Assembly (NCBI GenBank): GCA_012960315.1
Contig: DUBN01000003.1
Span: forward strand, 1-45,222
DNA from: Acidimicrobiia bacterium
GTDB lineage: Bacteria; Actinomycetota; Acidimicrobiia; Acidimicrobiales; Poriferisodalaceae
Reading direction: 5' to 3'
DNA: 45,222 nt
The position numbers and the translations under genes are program-made. Positions 26,324 to 34,370 of this stretch are shown in pieces (within the stretch, counting starts at the first letter, position 1; each line of letters opens with the position of its first letter). The notes under the pieces were generated by a model. It saw nothing but the letters and a program-made list of their open reading frames with translations, had not been told where the DNA came from and ran no database searches.

Positions 26324-29300
26324 CTATGACGCCACCTTCTCGCTCAACACCCGAGAAGAACCTCCTGGTGCCATAGAGACCCCGTAGAGGACATCTGCCA
26401 CTTCCATAGTGCGTTTCTGGTGACTCACGATGACCAACTGCGCCTCTCGGCGAAACTCCGAGACAAGATCGAGGAACCGATGCAAGTTGATGTCGTCAAG
26501 GGCTGCCTCAACTTCGTCCATCACATAGAACGGGGACGGACGGCTGCGAAAAATCGCAAATAGAAACGCTAGAGCGGTCAAAGCTCTTTCACCGCCCGAG
26601 AGCAGGGACAGTTTTCGTACGTTCTTGCCCGAAGGTTTTGCTTCCATCTCGATTCCTGCTTCAAGCAACTGGTCAGGCTCCGTGAGCTTTAGCCGACCTT
26701 CTCCTCCAGGAAATAGGGTCGAAAATATTTGTTCAAAGTTGTCGGCTACGTCAGTAAACGCCGACGAGAAAACTTCCACAATTTCGGCGTCTACTGCCGT
26801 GATGACTTTGTTCAACTCGCGGCGACCATTGCGAACATCTTGTAACTGTTCTGCCACGAAGTCGTGTCGTTCCTTAAGGGAGTCGTATTCCTGCGCGGCA
26901 AGGGGGTTAATGGGACCCATCCGACGTAAGTCGCTCTCAAGGTCACGCACTCGCGATGCGGGCGTATCGGCTTCACCGAGTTGAGGTTCAGGGACCGCCA
27001 TCGCTTCATCTAAGCCAGCCGAAAGTTCGTTATTCAACATTTCGCGCAAGCTGCTGAGCTTGAATCGTCTCTCAGTTTCTGCGATATTGCCCGAGGCCGC
27101 TAATTCTCGAATTTCGGCCGACCGTTTTTCAATAGTTGTGCGCTCTCCCCTCAGAATTTCCAATCGGTCTGCCGCTAATCGAACTTCTGCAGAAATTTGG
27201 GTACGACGCTCGCGTAATCGCCCGACTTCTTGCTCTAGAAAGTCCGATCGTGTCTGCAGCAGTTCTCGTAGCTGTGCCAAGGCGGCAAGAGTTAGACCGA
27301 CTCGATTCAGGCGGCCAGAGCTTCCCTCGCGTTCCTCGTCGTTTGCTTTTAGTTGCGTCGATATCTCTGCGTGACGGGCTTCGACTCGAGTTTTCTGTTC
27401 GCCAAGGACGCTAGCGCTAGCTTCGAACTCCGCACGTTTAGTTGCGGCGGCCCGAATCCGATCACTCAAATCACGGCGCTTTGTGTGAGCGTCTGTGGCT
27501 GCAGATCGTTCAAGATTTTCTGCCACTTCAAGATCGACAAGCCGAGCCTCTAGATCGACAAGCCTGGGACGGTCTCGGTCCAACACTTGGCCAAGTTCGG
27601 CACTACGCGCCTCTAACACTCCCCGATCTGAGGTCAGGTCGCGCCTCTCACGCTGAATCCGTTCAATTGCATCTGAAGAGCGAGTCAGTAAGTCATCATT
27701 TTCCTCGAGTTCGACCAGGGCAGTTTCCAGACGATGTCGAGCCTCTCGATGCGCCGACTCAGCAGATGTGCGCTCTGCCTCCGCCAGTTCACGCCGCGCA
27801 GTGGATTCCCTGACTCCAGCCTTCGCATCTTCGAGCGCGGCGGATGTGGCGGCATTCTCGCCCGACCCTACGCGCCATCCGTTGGGGCCACAGCAGTCGC
27901 CGGTAGCAGTCACCACAGTCAAGCCCGGTTGCTCAACTGCTAAATCGATAGCTTCTGACCAGTCGCCGCTCACGCAAACGGCATCTTCCAAAAGTACGTC
28001 GAGTAATGGATCAATTGCAGCATGTGGCGTGCTTACGCGGTCGCGTAGGGGTTTACCGATGTTTGGCAGCCCGCGCGAAGAGTTCGTGGCTTTCAATGCG
28101 AGAATTGACCCCGCCGAATCAGACTCTCGAAGTCGCTGCAGCGCAACACGAGCAGTTTGAACATCTTCGACTACGACAGACGCGAGGGCTCCCCCTATGG
28201 CAGCTTCCACAGCCGGTTCCCATCCTGATTCCACCTGAATGAGTTCTCCAAGAACCCCTAGCACTCCCTCTATTTCCTCTATCTTCTGTAATCCTGAACG
28301 CGCTCGGGCATCTTCGATTGCCAACTCAAGGGCGTCCGCTCGAGCTCGCCAGGTTCCTTCTTCCTTCAGCGCCAATTGTTGTTCTTGGCTCAGAGCTTCA
28401 ATCGCACCAACCGCTTTATCGACTTCACCTTGCGCCTTATCGACTAGTTGGACTCGGTCGCCTTCTGCGCCCGATGCCGAACTGAGGTGAGACTGAAGCT
28501 CATCGAGGCGTCTATCGGCATCCTGAATCTGGCCAGTCGCTTGGTTGACGCGCGCCGTTGAACCGTCGTGTTCTGCCACAACCCGTTCTACGCCCGTCCT
28601 CAACGGGCCCAGTTCCCCTCTTACTTCGGCCGCTCTTTTCGCGGCATCAAGTCCCACCAACGGCGCTTCGTCATCCAGCGACTGGGACTCAATGTCGAGT
28701 TCGGCCTCAACAACAACAAGCTCCTCTAGCTGACGCTTGATCACGTCGTCTCGAGTATTAAAAGCTTCTAATTCAGCCGCAAGTCGCGAAAGTTCGTCTT
28801 TAAGCGTCAGAGCCACGTCTTCGGCCACGAGTAGTCCACGGTCTCGCTCAGTTGTCCTTGAACGCTCGTCAACCAGTGCAATCAGACCTCGACAGCGCTC
28901 GCGTAAGGACTCCACACGAGGAAGTAGATCCAAGCCCTGATCGCCGCCTTCTGCCAGCTGGGCTTCCGAGGCGCCTATCTCTATATCGAGACCTGCAAGT
29001 TCGCCACGTAATCGGACCTGCTCTGCATCTAAGTCGCAGCTCTGCTCTTTTGATGAAGATTGGGCTGCTTCAAGCGCTTTCACCTTTTTCCCCGTGAGAT
29101 ATAACCGGAGGGTTCGCAGCTCTTCGGCTACAGCTCCATGGCGTTTAGCCGAATCGGCCTGTTTCTCCAGAGGACGCAACTGGCGACGCACCTCTCTTTG
29201 AAGGTCCTGCAATCGAGTCATATTGGCTTCAGTCGCCGCAAGCCGCCGTTCTGCTCGTTCCTTCCGTCGACGAAACTTGAGTACCCCAGCCGCCTCTTCG

Positions 29301-29782
29301 ACAATCATCCGACGGTCTTCTGGACGCGCGCTGAGAACTTGGTCTATTTGCCCCTGCGCCACTATCACGTGTTGCTGACGGCCAACCCCGGCGTCACTCA
29401 AAAGGTCTTGGATATCGAGTAGCCGACAAGGCACACCGTTCATCGAATACTCAGAATCGCCTGCTCTATAAAGAATCCGAGTAACTGTGATCTCGCTGAA
29501 GTCGATGGGCAGCGAGCCGGACGAATTATCAATGACGAGGCTCACTTCTGCTCGGCCAAGCGCCGGCAGATCTGAGGTGCCGGCAAACACCACGTCTTCC
29601 ATTTTTCCTGATCGCACGGTGGTTGGTCCTTGAGCACCTAATACCCACGCGACCGCATCGACGACGTTGGACTTACCACTGCCGTTCGGACCTACGACAA
29701 CGGTTACTCCTGGCTCAAATTCAAGCACCGTCGTCTCAGCGAAAGACTTGAAACCCTTCATGGTGAGTGACTTGAGAAACAC
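26324..29782 (-). CDS. smc: Chromosome segregation protein SMC
   Basis: SMC is the condensin ATPase. The 1152-residue product has MFLKSLTMKGFKSFA at the start, Walker A GPNGSGKS (31-38), a DAGVGRQQ-type Q-loop region near 135, and two long heptad-rich coiled coils. Between the coils is a hinge at about 500-640 (IEGVLGVLGELIQV...VEAAIGGALASVVV). The C-terminal signature LSGGERALTALAF and Walker B PFYVMDEVEAALDD are near 1065-1110. The start is GTG 29782, with a weak AGGT site. In many actinobacterial genomes smc lies between rnc/mutM and ftsY, as here. scpA and scpB are not in the window. Confidence 0.98.
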   Translation of the reverse strand: MFLKSLTMKGFKSFAETTVLEFEPGVTVVVGPNGSGKSNVVDAVAWVLGAQGPTTVRSGKMEDVVFAGTSDLPALGRAEVSLVIDNSSGSLPIDFSEITVTRILYRAGDSEYSMNGVPCRLLDIQDLLSDAGVGRQQHVIVAQGQIDQVLSARPEDRRMIVEEAAGVLKFRRRKERAERRLAATEANMTRLQDLQREVRRQLRPLEKQADSAKRHGAVAEELRTLRLYLTGKKVKALEAAQSSSKEQSCDLDAEQVRLRGELAGLDIEIGASEAQLAEGGDQGLDLLPRVESLRERCRGLIALVDERSRTTERDRGLLVAEDVALTLKDELSRLAAELEAFNTRDDVIKRQLEELVVVEAELDIESQSLDDEAPLVGLDAAKRAAEVRGELGPLRTGVERVVAEHDGSTARVNQATGQIQDADRRLDELQSHLSSASGAEGDRVQLVDKAQGEVDKAVGAIEALSQEQQLALKEEGTWRARADALELAIEDARARSGLQKIEEIEGVLGVLGELIQVESGWEPAVEAAIGGALASVVVEDVQTARVALQRLRESDSAGSILALKATNSSRGLPNIGKPLRDRVSTPHAAIDPLLDVLLEDAVCVSGDWSEAIDLAVEQPGLTVVTATGDCCGPNGWRVGSGENAATSAALEDAKAGVRESTARRELAEAERTSAESAHREARHRLETALVELEENDDLLTRSSDAIERIQRERRDLTSDRGVLEARSAELGQVLDRDRPRLVDLEARLVDLEVAENLERSAATDAHTKRRDLSDRIRAAATKRAEFEASASVLGEQKTRVEARHAEISTQLKANDEEREGSSGRLNRVGLTLAALAQLRELLQTRSDFLEQEVGRLRERRTQISAEVRLAADRLEILRGERTTIEKRSAEIRELAASGNIAETERRFKLSSLREMLNNELSAGLDEAMAVPEPQLGEADTPASRVRDLESDLRRMGPINPLAAQEYDSLKERHDFVAEQLQDVRNGRRELNKVITAVDAEIVEVFSSAFTDVADNFEQIFSTLFPGGEGRLKLTEPDQLLEAGIEMEAKPSGKNVRKLSLLSGGERALTALAFLFAIFRSRPSPFYVMDEVEAALDDINLHRFLDLVSEFRREAQLVIVSHQKRTMEVADVLYGVSMAPGGSSRVLSEKVAS

Positions 29783-29811
29783 TATTTAGGACCTACCCGG
29801 CGAACGATGAG

Positions 29812-29832
29812 GTCACCGCTGGTAGCGGTGAC
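29812..29832. promoter_or_regulatory. Perfect 9-bp hairpin upstream of smc
   Basis: GTCACCGCT / AGCGGTGAC with a 3-base loop lies about 30 bases upstream of the smc GTG. Two smaller stems follow towards the MutM-like gene: ACCCC/GGGGT and TTCGC-GTAA-GCGAA, the latter with a GNRA-type loop on the minus strand. No U-run follows any of them. They occupy most of the 128-base gap, which contains no ORF. Confidence 0.5.
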
Positions 29833-29910
29833 ACTCCGACATAATGCCCTCTGGCTGGCCTTAGTTGGTTGACCCCAAGGGGGTATTTCGCTTACGCGAA
29901 AAAGTCACGG

Positions 29911-30741
29911 CTAGACCTGGTAATCGCAGTAGTAGTGAGTAGACCCACCTGATCGGGCAGTCAGAACGTTGCCCCGTCCATTTCGGCTACGTTCACCAGC
30001 TCTGCCAAAGACCTCAAGATATTCGTCATATCCGCCAGGCTGGCCAAAGATGTCACATGCTCCGTCGATGCTGACACCACGATGCTTTACGGCGTTGTGA
30101 ACAGTTTCAACGATTGCCCGATAAAGCCGTCGTATCTCCTGTGTTATCAACCGACTAGCGATTCTGTCGTGTCGCAATAACGCTGAGTGGAGAATTTCGT
30201 CGGTGTATACGGGACCCAGTCCAATAATGAACGACGAATCCATTAGTAGTTTTCTCAATTTGGTGTCATGCATCAGAAGTCGGCGGCCAAAATCAGTCCA
30301 CGAGATGGGCTCTTCGATTGGGTCGAAGCCGCGCCCTGCTGGTTCAGGGAGCGAGTCGTCTGTTGCGTCACTGTCAACCAAGGTGACAGTCAATTCTTTG
30401 TCGCTATCAAGCAGCCGAAGTTGACCTTTTTGGGTAAATCCAATGACTAACTGGGTACTGCCATCAACCGCGTCTTTGTTGCTAGCTCGACGCAAGGACC
30501 CGCCAGAGCCAAGGTCAATTGTCAGGATCTGTCCGTTCCCGACATCAAGGCAGAGTGACATACCTACACGTTTCACGCTGGAGATTTTCAACCCCGCTAA
30601 GGCCTTGGTAAGAGATGCCTTATTGGGCTGACCGGGAATCACGCGCTTTGGGCCCATTACCTCTATCTGTTTGATTTTCAGGCCGCCGATATCTCTATCT
30701 AGATCACGACGAGCGGTCTCGAGCTCAGGCAGTTCCAGCAT
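29911..30741 (-). CDS. MutM/Fpg-fold protein lacking catalytic residues
   Basis: The 276-residue product is a full-length formamidopyrimidine-DNA glycosylase homologue by fold and position (between rnc and smc, the usual mutM site). It starts MLELPELETARRDL where active enzymes have MPELPEVET. The catalytic Pro2 is therefore Leu, although Glu3 is kept. The active-site Lys (Lys57 of E. coli) aligns with Met61, the HLGMSG wedge loop is DLGSGG, and the H2TH motif reads SFIIGLGPVYTDEIL with Pro for the usual Asn. The C-terminal zinc finger keeps one of four Cys and ends STHYYCDYQV. Start ATG 30741 has an AAGGAA site and overlaps rnc by 17 bases. Base excision activity is not expected; a DNA-binding role is a guess. 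Confidence 0.85.
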   Translation of the reverse strand: MLELPELETARRDLDRDIGGLKIKQIEVMGPKRVIPGQPNKASLTKALAGLKISSVKRVGMSLCLDVGNGQILTIDLGSGGSLRRASNKDAVDGSTQLVIGFTQKGQLRLLDSDKELTVTLVDSDATDDSLPEPAGRGFDPIEEPISWTDFGRRLLMHDTKLRKLLMDSSFIIGLGPVYTDEILHSALLRHDRIASRLITQEIRRLYRAIVETVHNAVKHRGVSIDGACDIFGQPGGYDEYLEVFGRAGERSRNGRGNVLTARSGGSTHYYCDYQV

Positions 30742-31492
30742 GTTCAGGCTTTCCTTGGGTAATTGAGGGCGAGGAGTGATCGTGGTTTTCGGAGGACTCA
30801 AGTTCTCGCCAGGCTTGAGTCGCCGCGGCCTGCTCAGCTTGTTTCTTAGAAGTTCCTTGGCCCTTGCCGCGCACACTGTCCCCAAAAGAAACTTCAGCCA
30901 AGAAGCATTTACCGTGGTCGGGACCACTGTCAGTCAACGTGTAGCACGGGGAGTCTCCATATACACGCACAACTAGCTCCTGCAATCGAGTTTTCGGATC
31001 TCCAACACCTGGGTCAACCGCTACTTCTTCAATCCGCTCGGATAAGGCCTCGAGCGCGAACCGGCCGGCTGCTTCCATTCCACCGTCGAGATAGATAGCC
31101 CCTAGGAGAGCCTCGAATGCGTCACCGAGGAGTGAAATTTTTTCGCGTCCTCCCGAACGGTGTTCCCCTATACCGAGGAGCAAAGCTTTTCCAATCCCGT
31201 AGCGACGGGCGACTTCCGCCAGACTGGCCGCGTTTACTATCGCCGACCTGGCTTGCGCAAGATCTCCCTCCGCCCAGTCGGGATATGAGCGATAAAGGTG
31301 AGCAGCCACGCAATGTCCGAGTACAGCATCTCCCAGCAACTCAAGTCGCTCGTTCGATGCGGCATCATCATGTTCCGCGCACCAACTGCGGTGAGACAAA
31401 GCTAATTGCAACAATTCAGGATCATTGAAGGCATGGCCGACTCGCTCGGCGAGTAACTCAAATTCTTGTCCGACTTCTGGCACGTCAGTCAA
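30725..31492 (-). CDS. rnc: Ribonuclease III
   Basis: RNase III cleaves double-stranded RNA in rRNA processing. The 255-residue product has the signature NERLELLGDAVL (about 45-56), EGDLAQARSAIV and LLGDAFEALLGAIYLDGG (catalytic Asp/Glu), then a double-stranded-RNA-binding domain (about 165-235, DPKTRLQELV to SKKQAEQAAATQAW). The last 20 residues are polar. The start is TTG 31492, overlapping acpP by 8 bases; GTG 31483 in the same frame is an alternative, and neither has a good ribosome binding site. Order acpP-rnc is common. Confidence 0.96.
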   Translation of the reverse strand: MTDVPEVGQEFELLAERVGHAFNDPELLQLALSHRSWCAEHDDAASNERLELLGDAVLGHCVAAHLYRSYPDWAEGDLAQARSAIVNAASLAEVARRYGIGKALLLGIGEHRSGGREKISLLGDAFEALLGAIYLDGGMEAAGRFALEALSERIEEVAVDPGVGDPKTRLQELVVRVYGDSPCYTLTDSGPDHGKCFLAEVSFGDSVRGKGQGTSKKQAEQAAATQAWRELESSENHDHSSPSITQGKPEHAGTA

Positions 31493-31814
31493 TTCGAGCC
31501 ATCACATAATCAATAGCATCGCGAACGGTCTTCAAATCTTCAAGGTCGTCATCTTCAATTCGGAATCCGACGGTCCGTTCTGACAATTCCTCTTCTAGGC
31601 CCTCAACGAGTTCGATCAAGGCAAGTGAATCAGCTTCAAGGTCTTCCACGAACGATGACGATTCAGTTACCCGCGCCGGCTCGATCTCAAGGATGTCTGA
31701 AAGCTGCTCACGAATTATTTGAAAGACACTGTTTCGATCTGGCTGACTATTTTCAACGTGTGTTTCGGCGGGCAAGGAGACTCCTACCGTCGGGGCCGTG
31801 GTCATAGTAACCAT
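31485..31814 (-). CDS. acpP: Acyl carrier protein
   Basis: AcpP carries acyl chains on a phosphopantetheine arm for type II fatty acid synthesis. The 109-residue product has the attachment motif EADSLALIELV with Ser63, and a helix-rich acidic core (residues 28-105). The first 27 residues are an extension not found in E. coli AcpP; an in-frame ATG at 31805 would shorten it by three residues. No Shine-Dalgarno sequence precedes either start. The 77-base gap upstream (to plsX) holds two perfect 12-bp repeats around a promoter-like sequence. Confidence 0.93.
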   Translation of the reverse strand: MVTMTTAPTVGVSLPAETHVENSQPDRNSVFQIIREQLSDILEIEPARVTESSSFVEDLEADSLALIELVEGLEEELSERTVGFRIEDDDLEDLKTVRDAIDYVMARID

Positions 31815-31831
31815 AGCAGATGCATTGAAAT

Positions 31832-31874
31832 ACCACTTTAAGTAGTATTACTTTCACGTTTAACCACTTTAAGT
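31832..31874 (-). promoter_or_regulatory. Two 12-bp direct repeats at the acpP promoter
   Basis: ACCACTTTAAGT occurs perfectly at 31832-31843 and 31863-31874 (plus strand), 31 bases start to start, about three helical turns. The core ACTT-T-AAGT is itself palindromic. On the minus strand a TAATAC hexamer between the copies, 17 bases after CTTAAA, could be the -10 and -35 of acpP. One repeat then overlaps the -35 and the other the transcript start. This layout fits a repressor operator; the regulator is not identified. Confidence 0.6.
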
Positions 31875-31891
31875 TGCTTTTCTGAATTGGC

Positions 31892-32860
31892 TCAGTCGGT
31901 AATGACTGCAGAACTCAACTCGCCCACTAAATCTCTTTCAACCATGTCTCTAGCCACTTTGCACGCATTGGTAATGGCTATCGGGCTAGCTGATCCATGA
32001 CTGATAATGGCAACACCATTCACACCTAGCAACATCGCTCCACCGACCGCATCAGGATTTAGTTCAGCGGCTACCGGAGCTAAGTGGCTTAAAGCTTGAG
32101 CACCAAATTCAGCCGCTCCTTCTGTGGTCAAAGCCGTGATTATCTGGTCTACGAGAAATTTGGCAGTACCTTCAAGAGTCTTCAGGATCACGTTCCCGGT
32201 AAATCCATCGGCGACGAGAACGTCGACGTCACCGCTGAGCACATCGTTTCCTTCTACATTCCCAATGAAGTTCAAAGAGGAGTCATCAGCCAAGAGTTGA
32301 TGAGCCGCTTTCACTAGCTGGTTACCTTTCTCGGGTTCTTCTCCTATCGATACCAACCCAACACGCGGGGCTGTCACTTCATATCTCACCTGAGCAAAAG
32401 TTGATCCCATTCGCGCGAATTGGTGCAACCAGTCCGGCTGACAATCCGCCATTGCTCCGGAATCAAGCAGTATTTTGGGCGCTCGACCGGGGATAGGCAA
32501 AGTCGTCGCAATAGCCGGCCGATTGACTCCCTTCAGCCGTTTCATCCTCAGTAGGGCAGCGGCAGCTACCGCCCCTGTATTTCCCGCGCTAACCATCGCT
32601 CCTGCATGCCCATCGCGTACGCGTTCAGCCGCTCGAACGATCGACGAATCCTTCAAGGTTCGGACTGCTCGACCGGGTTCGTCCGCCATTCCTATGATTT
32701 CAAGCGCTGCATGTACCACTATGTCGTCGACATTTTCGAGTCGAGTGGGGTCCCCAATGAGTTCCACCGGGATGCCCAAGTCAATTGCGGCACGAACCCC
32801 TTCGATTATCGCAGAAGGGGCATTGTCGCCTCCCATGGCATCAACGACGATGGGCTGCAT
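31892..32860 (-). CDS. plsX: Phosphate acyltransferase PlsX
   Basis: PlsX makes acyl-phosphate from acyl-ACP for phospholipid synthesis. The 322-residue product begins MQPIVVDAMGGDNAPSAIIEG, the family signature. GAMVSAGNTGAVAAAA (about 85-100), LLDSGAMADCQP, NVEGNDVLSGDVDVLVADGFTGN and the closing SPIAITNACKVARDMVERDL complete it. A 19-codon upstream extension of the frame (to 32917) overlaps rpmF and is rejected, because ATG 32860 matches the family's N-terminus. It lies 14 bases after rpmF; acpP follows. Confidence 0.97.
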   Translation of the reverse strand: MQPIVVDAMGGDNAPSAIIEGVRAAIDLGIPVELIGDPTRLENVDDIVVHAALEIIGMADEPGRAVRTLKDSSIVRAAERVRDGHAGAMVSAGNTGAVAAAALLRMKRLKGVNRPAIATTLPIPGRAPKILLDSGAMADCQPDWLHQFARMGSTFAQVRYEVTAPRVGLVSIGEEPEKGNQLVKAAHQLLADDSSLNFIGNVEGNDVLSGDVDVLVADGFTGNVILKTLEGTAKFLVDQIITALTTEGAAEFGAQALSHLAPVAAELNPDAVGGAMLLGVNGVAIISHGSASPIAITNACKVARDMVERDLVGELSSAVITD

Positions 32861-32874
32861 GGTGATCCGCTTTG

Positions 32875-33054
32875 TTAGTCGACTTCGATGGCCTGGCGGC
32901 CGGCGTACCAACCACAATTGCCACAGACGCGATGAGGCAATTTGGTTTCAGAGCATCTCGGGCACGAACTACGCGACGAGGAACGGAGTTTCCATGCAGC
33001 GGCACGGCGGCTGCGGGTCTTTGACTTGGAAGTCTTTTTCTTTGGGACGGCCAT
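32875..33054 (-). CDS. rpmF: 50S ribosomal protein L32
   Basis: L32 is a small zinc-ribbon protein of the large subunit. The 59-residue product begins MAVPKKKTSKSKTRSRRA, exactly the family start. It has two Cys pairs, CPRC and CGNC, for zinc (the C+ form), ending GWYAGRQAIEVD. ATG 33054 has a GAGGT site, which overrides the longer open frame reaching 33195. The rpmF-plsX order is classical. The 201 bases upstream contain several inverted repeats but no ORF. Confidence 0.97.
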   Translation of the reverse strand: MAVPKKKTSKSKTRSRRAAAWKLRSSSRSSCPRCSETKLPHRVCGNCGWYAGRQAIEVD

Positions 33055-33211
33055 CGTCGACCTCGGGGAGTGAGCCCGACCTGTTGGAATCGAGCGGAGC
33101 GAACGTGGCGTCGACGTGGCGCCGTCAACCTCACACAGGTAAACGACGGCCGGCGGCGGCGCTGGATTGTGTCGGACACATCGACACGAGTACAAGATGT
33201 TACCTGAAGAG

Positions 33212-33239
33212 GTATCGACCTCCTACAACAGATCGATAC
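33212..33239 (-). promoter_or_regulatory. Inverted repeat between DUF177 gene and rpmF
   Basis: GTATCGA / TCGATAC arms of 7 bases enclose a 14-base loop just after the DUF177 stop codon. A second small stem (TGTCG/CGACA, 33170-33186) follows. The 201-base gap (33055-33255) is otherwise without recognisable features; a weak TTGTAC-18-CACAAT promoter candidate overlaps the second stem. It may be a terminator or an rpmF leader element. Confidence 0.35.
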
Positions 33240-33255
33240 AGGTGGTCACCCATTA

Positions 33256-33825
33256 CTAGGTATCTCGGTGATCTTCTTTCTCCTCAAAAACCAATGCCTG
33301 TAGCGGAGCCCAACGCGGATCGGCTGCGGGGGACGCTTCAGAATCGACTTCTTCTTCCGTATCGCCCGAATATTCAGGCGACAAGTCAGAACACTCTTCG
33401 GTGAGCACACATCGAACCACCCCAACTGGTAGTTCAAGCAAAATCGCATCGCGCACCATTGGTTCCAGATCTATGAATTCTTCATGCAAGGGGTATGACT
33501 CCCCCTCGCGGGGATGTTCTTCAAAAAGTTCCTCAACCTCGGCTGTTGCCATTCCTTCAACTGGGCGGAGACATCGAGAACAATCACCGTTCCAAGTCGT
33601 GCTGATAGTCCCGGCCGCGACCACTCCCTCGCGAACTTGATCCAGAATCAGTTCAACTCTTACGGTCTTGCCGGCCTTTACAGAAACGTCTCCTACCTGG
33701 AGAGGGCCATCACCATCTCGTAAGAGCGACGCGTCAAAGTCAGCGTTCCAATTTCGCGACGGCACCGGTCGTTGAAGACGTTCGAGAGGGACACGAAGCT
33801 CAGACACCGGGCTCCCAGTTGTCAA
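33256..33825 (-). CDS. DUF177 (YceD) family protein
   Basis: YceD/DUF177 proteins are linked to 23S rRNA accumulation and are almost always encoded next to rpmF. The 189-residue product has GDCSRCLRPVEG (about 80-91) and, further on, CVLTEECSDLSPEY, the Cys-containing blocks of the family, then DPRWAPLQALVFEE, the family's usual closing motif. The middle is acidic. It overlaps the preceding coiled-coil gene by four bases. This parallels the order of Rv2927c and Rv2926c in Mycobacterium tuberculosis. Confidence 0.9.
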   Translation of the reverse strand: MTTGSPVSELRVPLERLQRPVPSRNWNADFDASLLRDGDGPLQVGDVSVKAGKTVRVELILDQVREGVVAAGTISTTWNGDCSRCLRPVEGMATAEVEELFEEHPREGESYPLHEEFIDLEPMVRDAILLELPVGVVRCVLTEECSDLSPEYSGDTEEEVDSEASPAADPRWAPLQALVFEEKEDHRDT

Positions 33826-34370
33826 GTTTCGTCCTGATCGAAAACTTCAGGACCTGAAGGATCTTCGGGCTCGATAGATGGCTCGGGCTCGCGCACCGGC
33901 ATAGTCGGTTGAAGTCGCCCTCTAGCGTCTGTCACGGCCGACTGGACTTTCTCCAAGGCTGTGGCGAACTGTTCCAGTCGCTGCTCACAGTAATCGTCGA
34001 CTTCGTGACGTCTTCTACGAGCCTGCGACTCCGCTTGTTCGACCATTTGGCGCGCCTTGCGTTCCGCTGAACGCACCACTTCGGTTCGTTGCACCATTTG
34101 AGCGACTCGGGTTCGGGCCTCTTCGATTACTAGACCGGCATCAATTTTCGCTTTGACAAGAAGTTCTTCGCGCTCTTTAAGGAGCCACCGCGCCTCGCGT
34201 ACTTCATCGGGAAGTTCCGAAAGTGCCGCCTCGAGCAACTCGATAATTTCGTCTCGACTGACCATGACGGAGGTAGAGAGGGGCATAGCTCTGGCGGCAT
34301 TGATCACATCCATTACTCGACGCACCAATGCTTCGACGCCAGGACCACTCAAGGGTGCAGCCTCGGTCAC
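33822..34370 (-). CDS. SepIVA/DivIVA-like coiled-coil protein
   Basis: This 182-residue, charged, alpha-helical protein has ALVRRVMDVINAARAMPLSTSVMVSRDEIIELLEAAL at about 14-50. It continues with a long heptad region rich in Glu, Arg, Ala and Gln (about 55-150) and a Pro/Glu tail. Its neighbour DUF177 and the nearby rnc match the mycobacterial SepIVA locus (Rv2927c next to Rv2926c). SepIVA is an essential DivIVA-domain protein acting in septation and polar growth. Family assignment rests on position plus the shared N-terminal segment, so sequence comparison should confirm it. It overlaps coaD by four bases. Confidence 0.78.
   Translation of the reverse strand: MTEAAPLSGPGVEALVRRVMDVINAARAMPLSTSVMVSRDEIIELLEAALSELPDEVREARWLLKEREELLVKAKIDAGLVIEEARTRVAQMVQRTEVVRSAERKARQMVEQAESQARRRRHEVDDYCEQRLEQFATALEKVQSAVTDARGRLQPTMPVREPEPSIEPEDPSGPEVFDQDET

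Noticed and set aside
29911-30927. 338-codon version of the MutM-like gene
   Set aside because: The first 62 codons lie inside rnc; the family N-terminus and a good ribosome binding site place the start at 30741.
32475-33404. 309-codon open frame on the plus strand opposite plsX and rpmF
   Set aside because: It is antisense to two certain genes, has no known motif, and its composition (Arg/Thr/Ser-rich) is that of a shadow frame.
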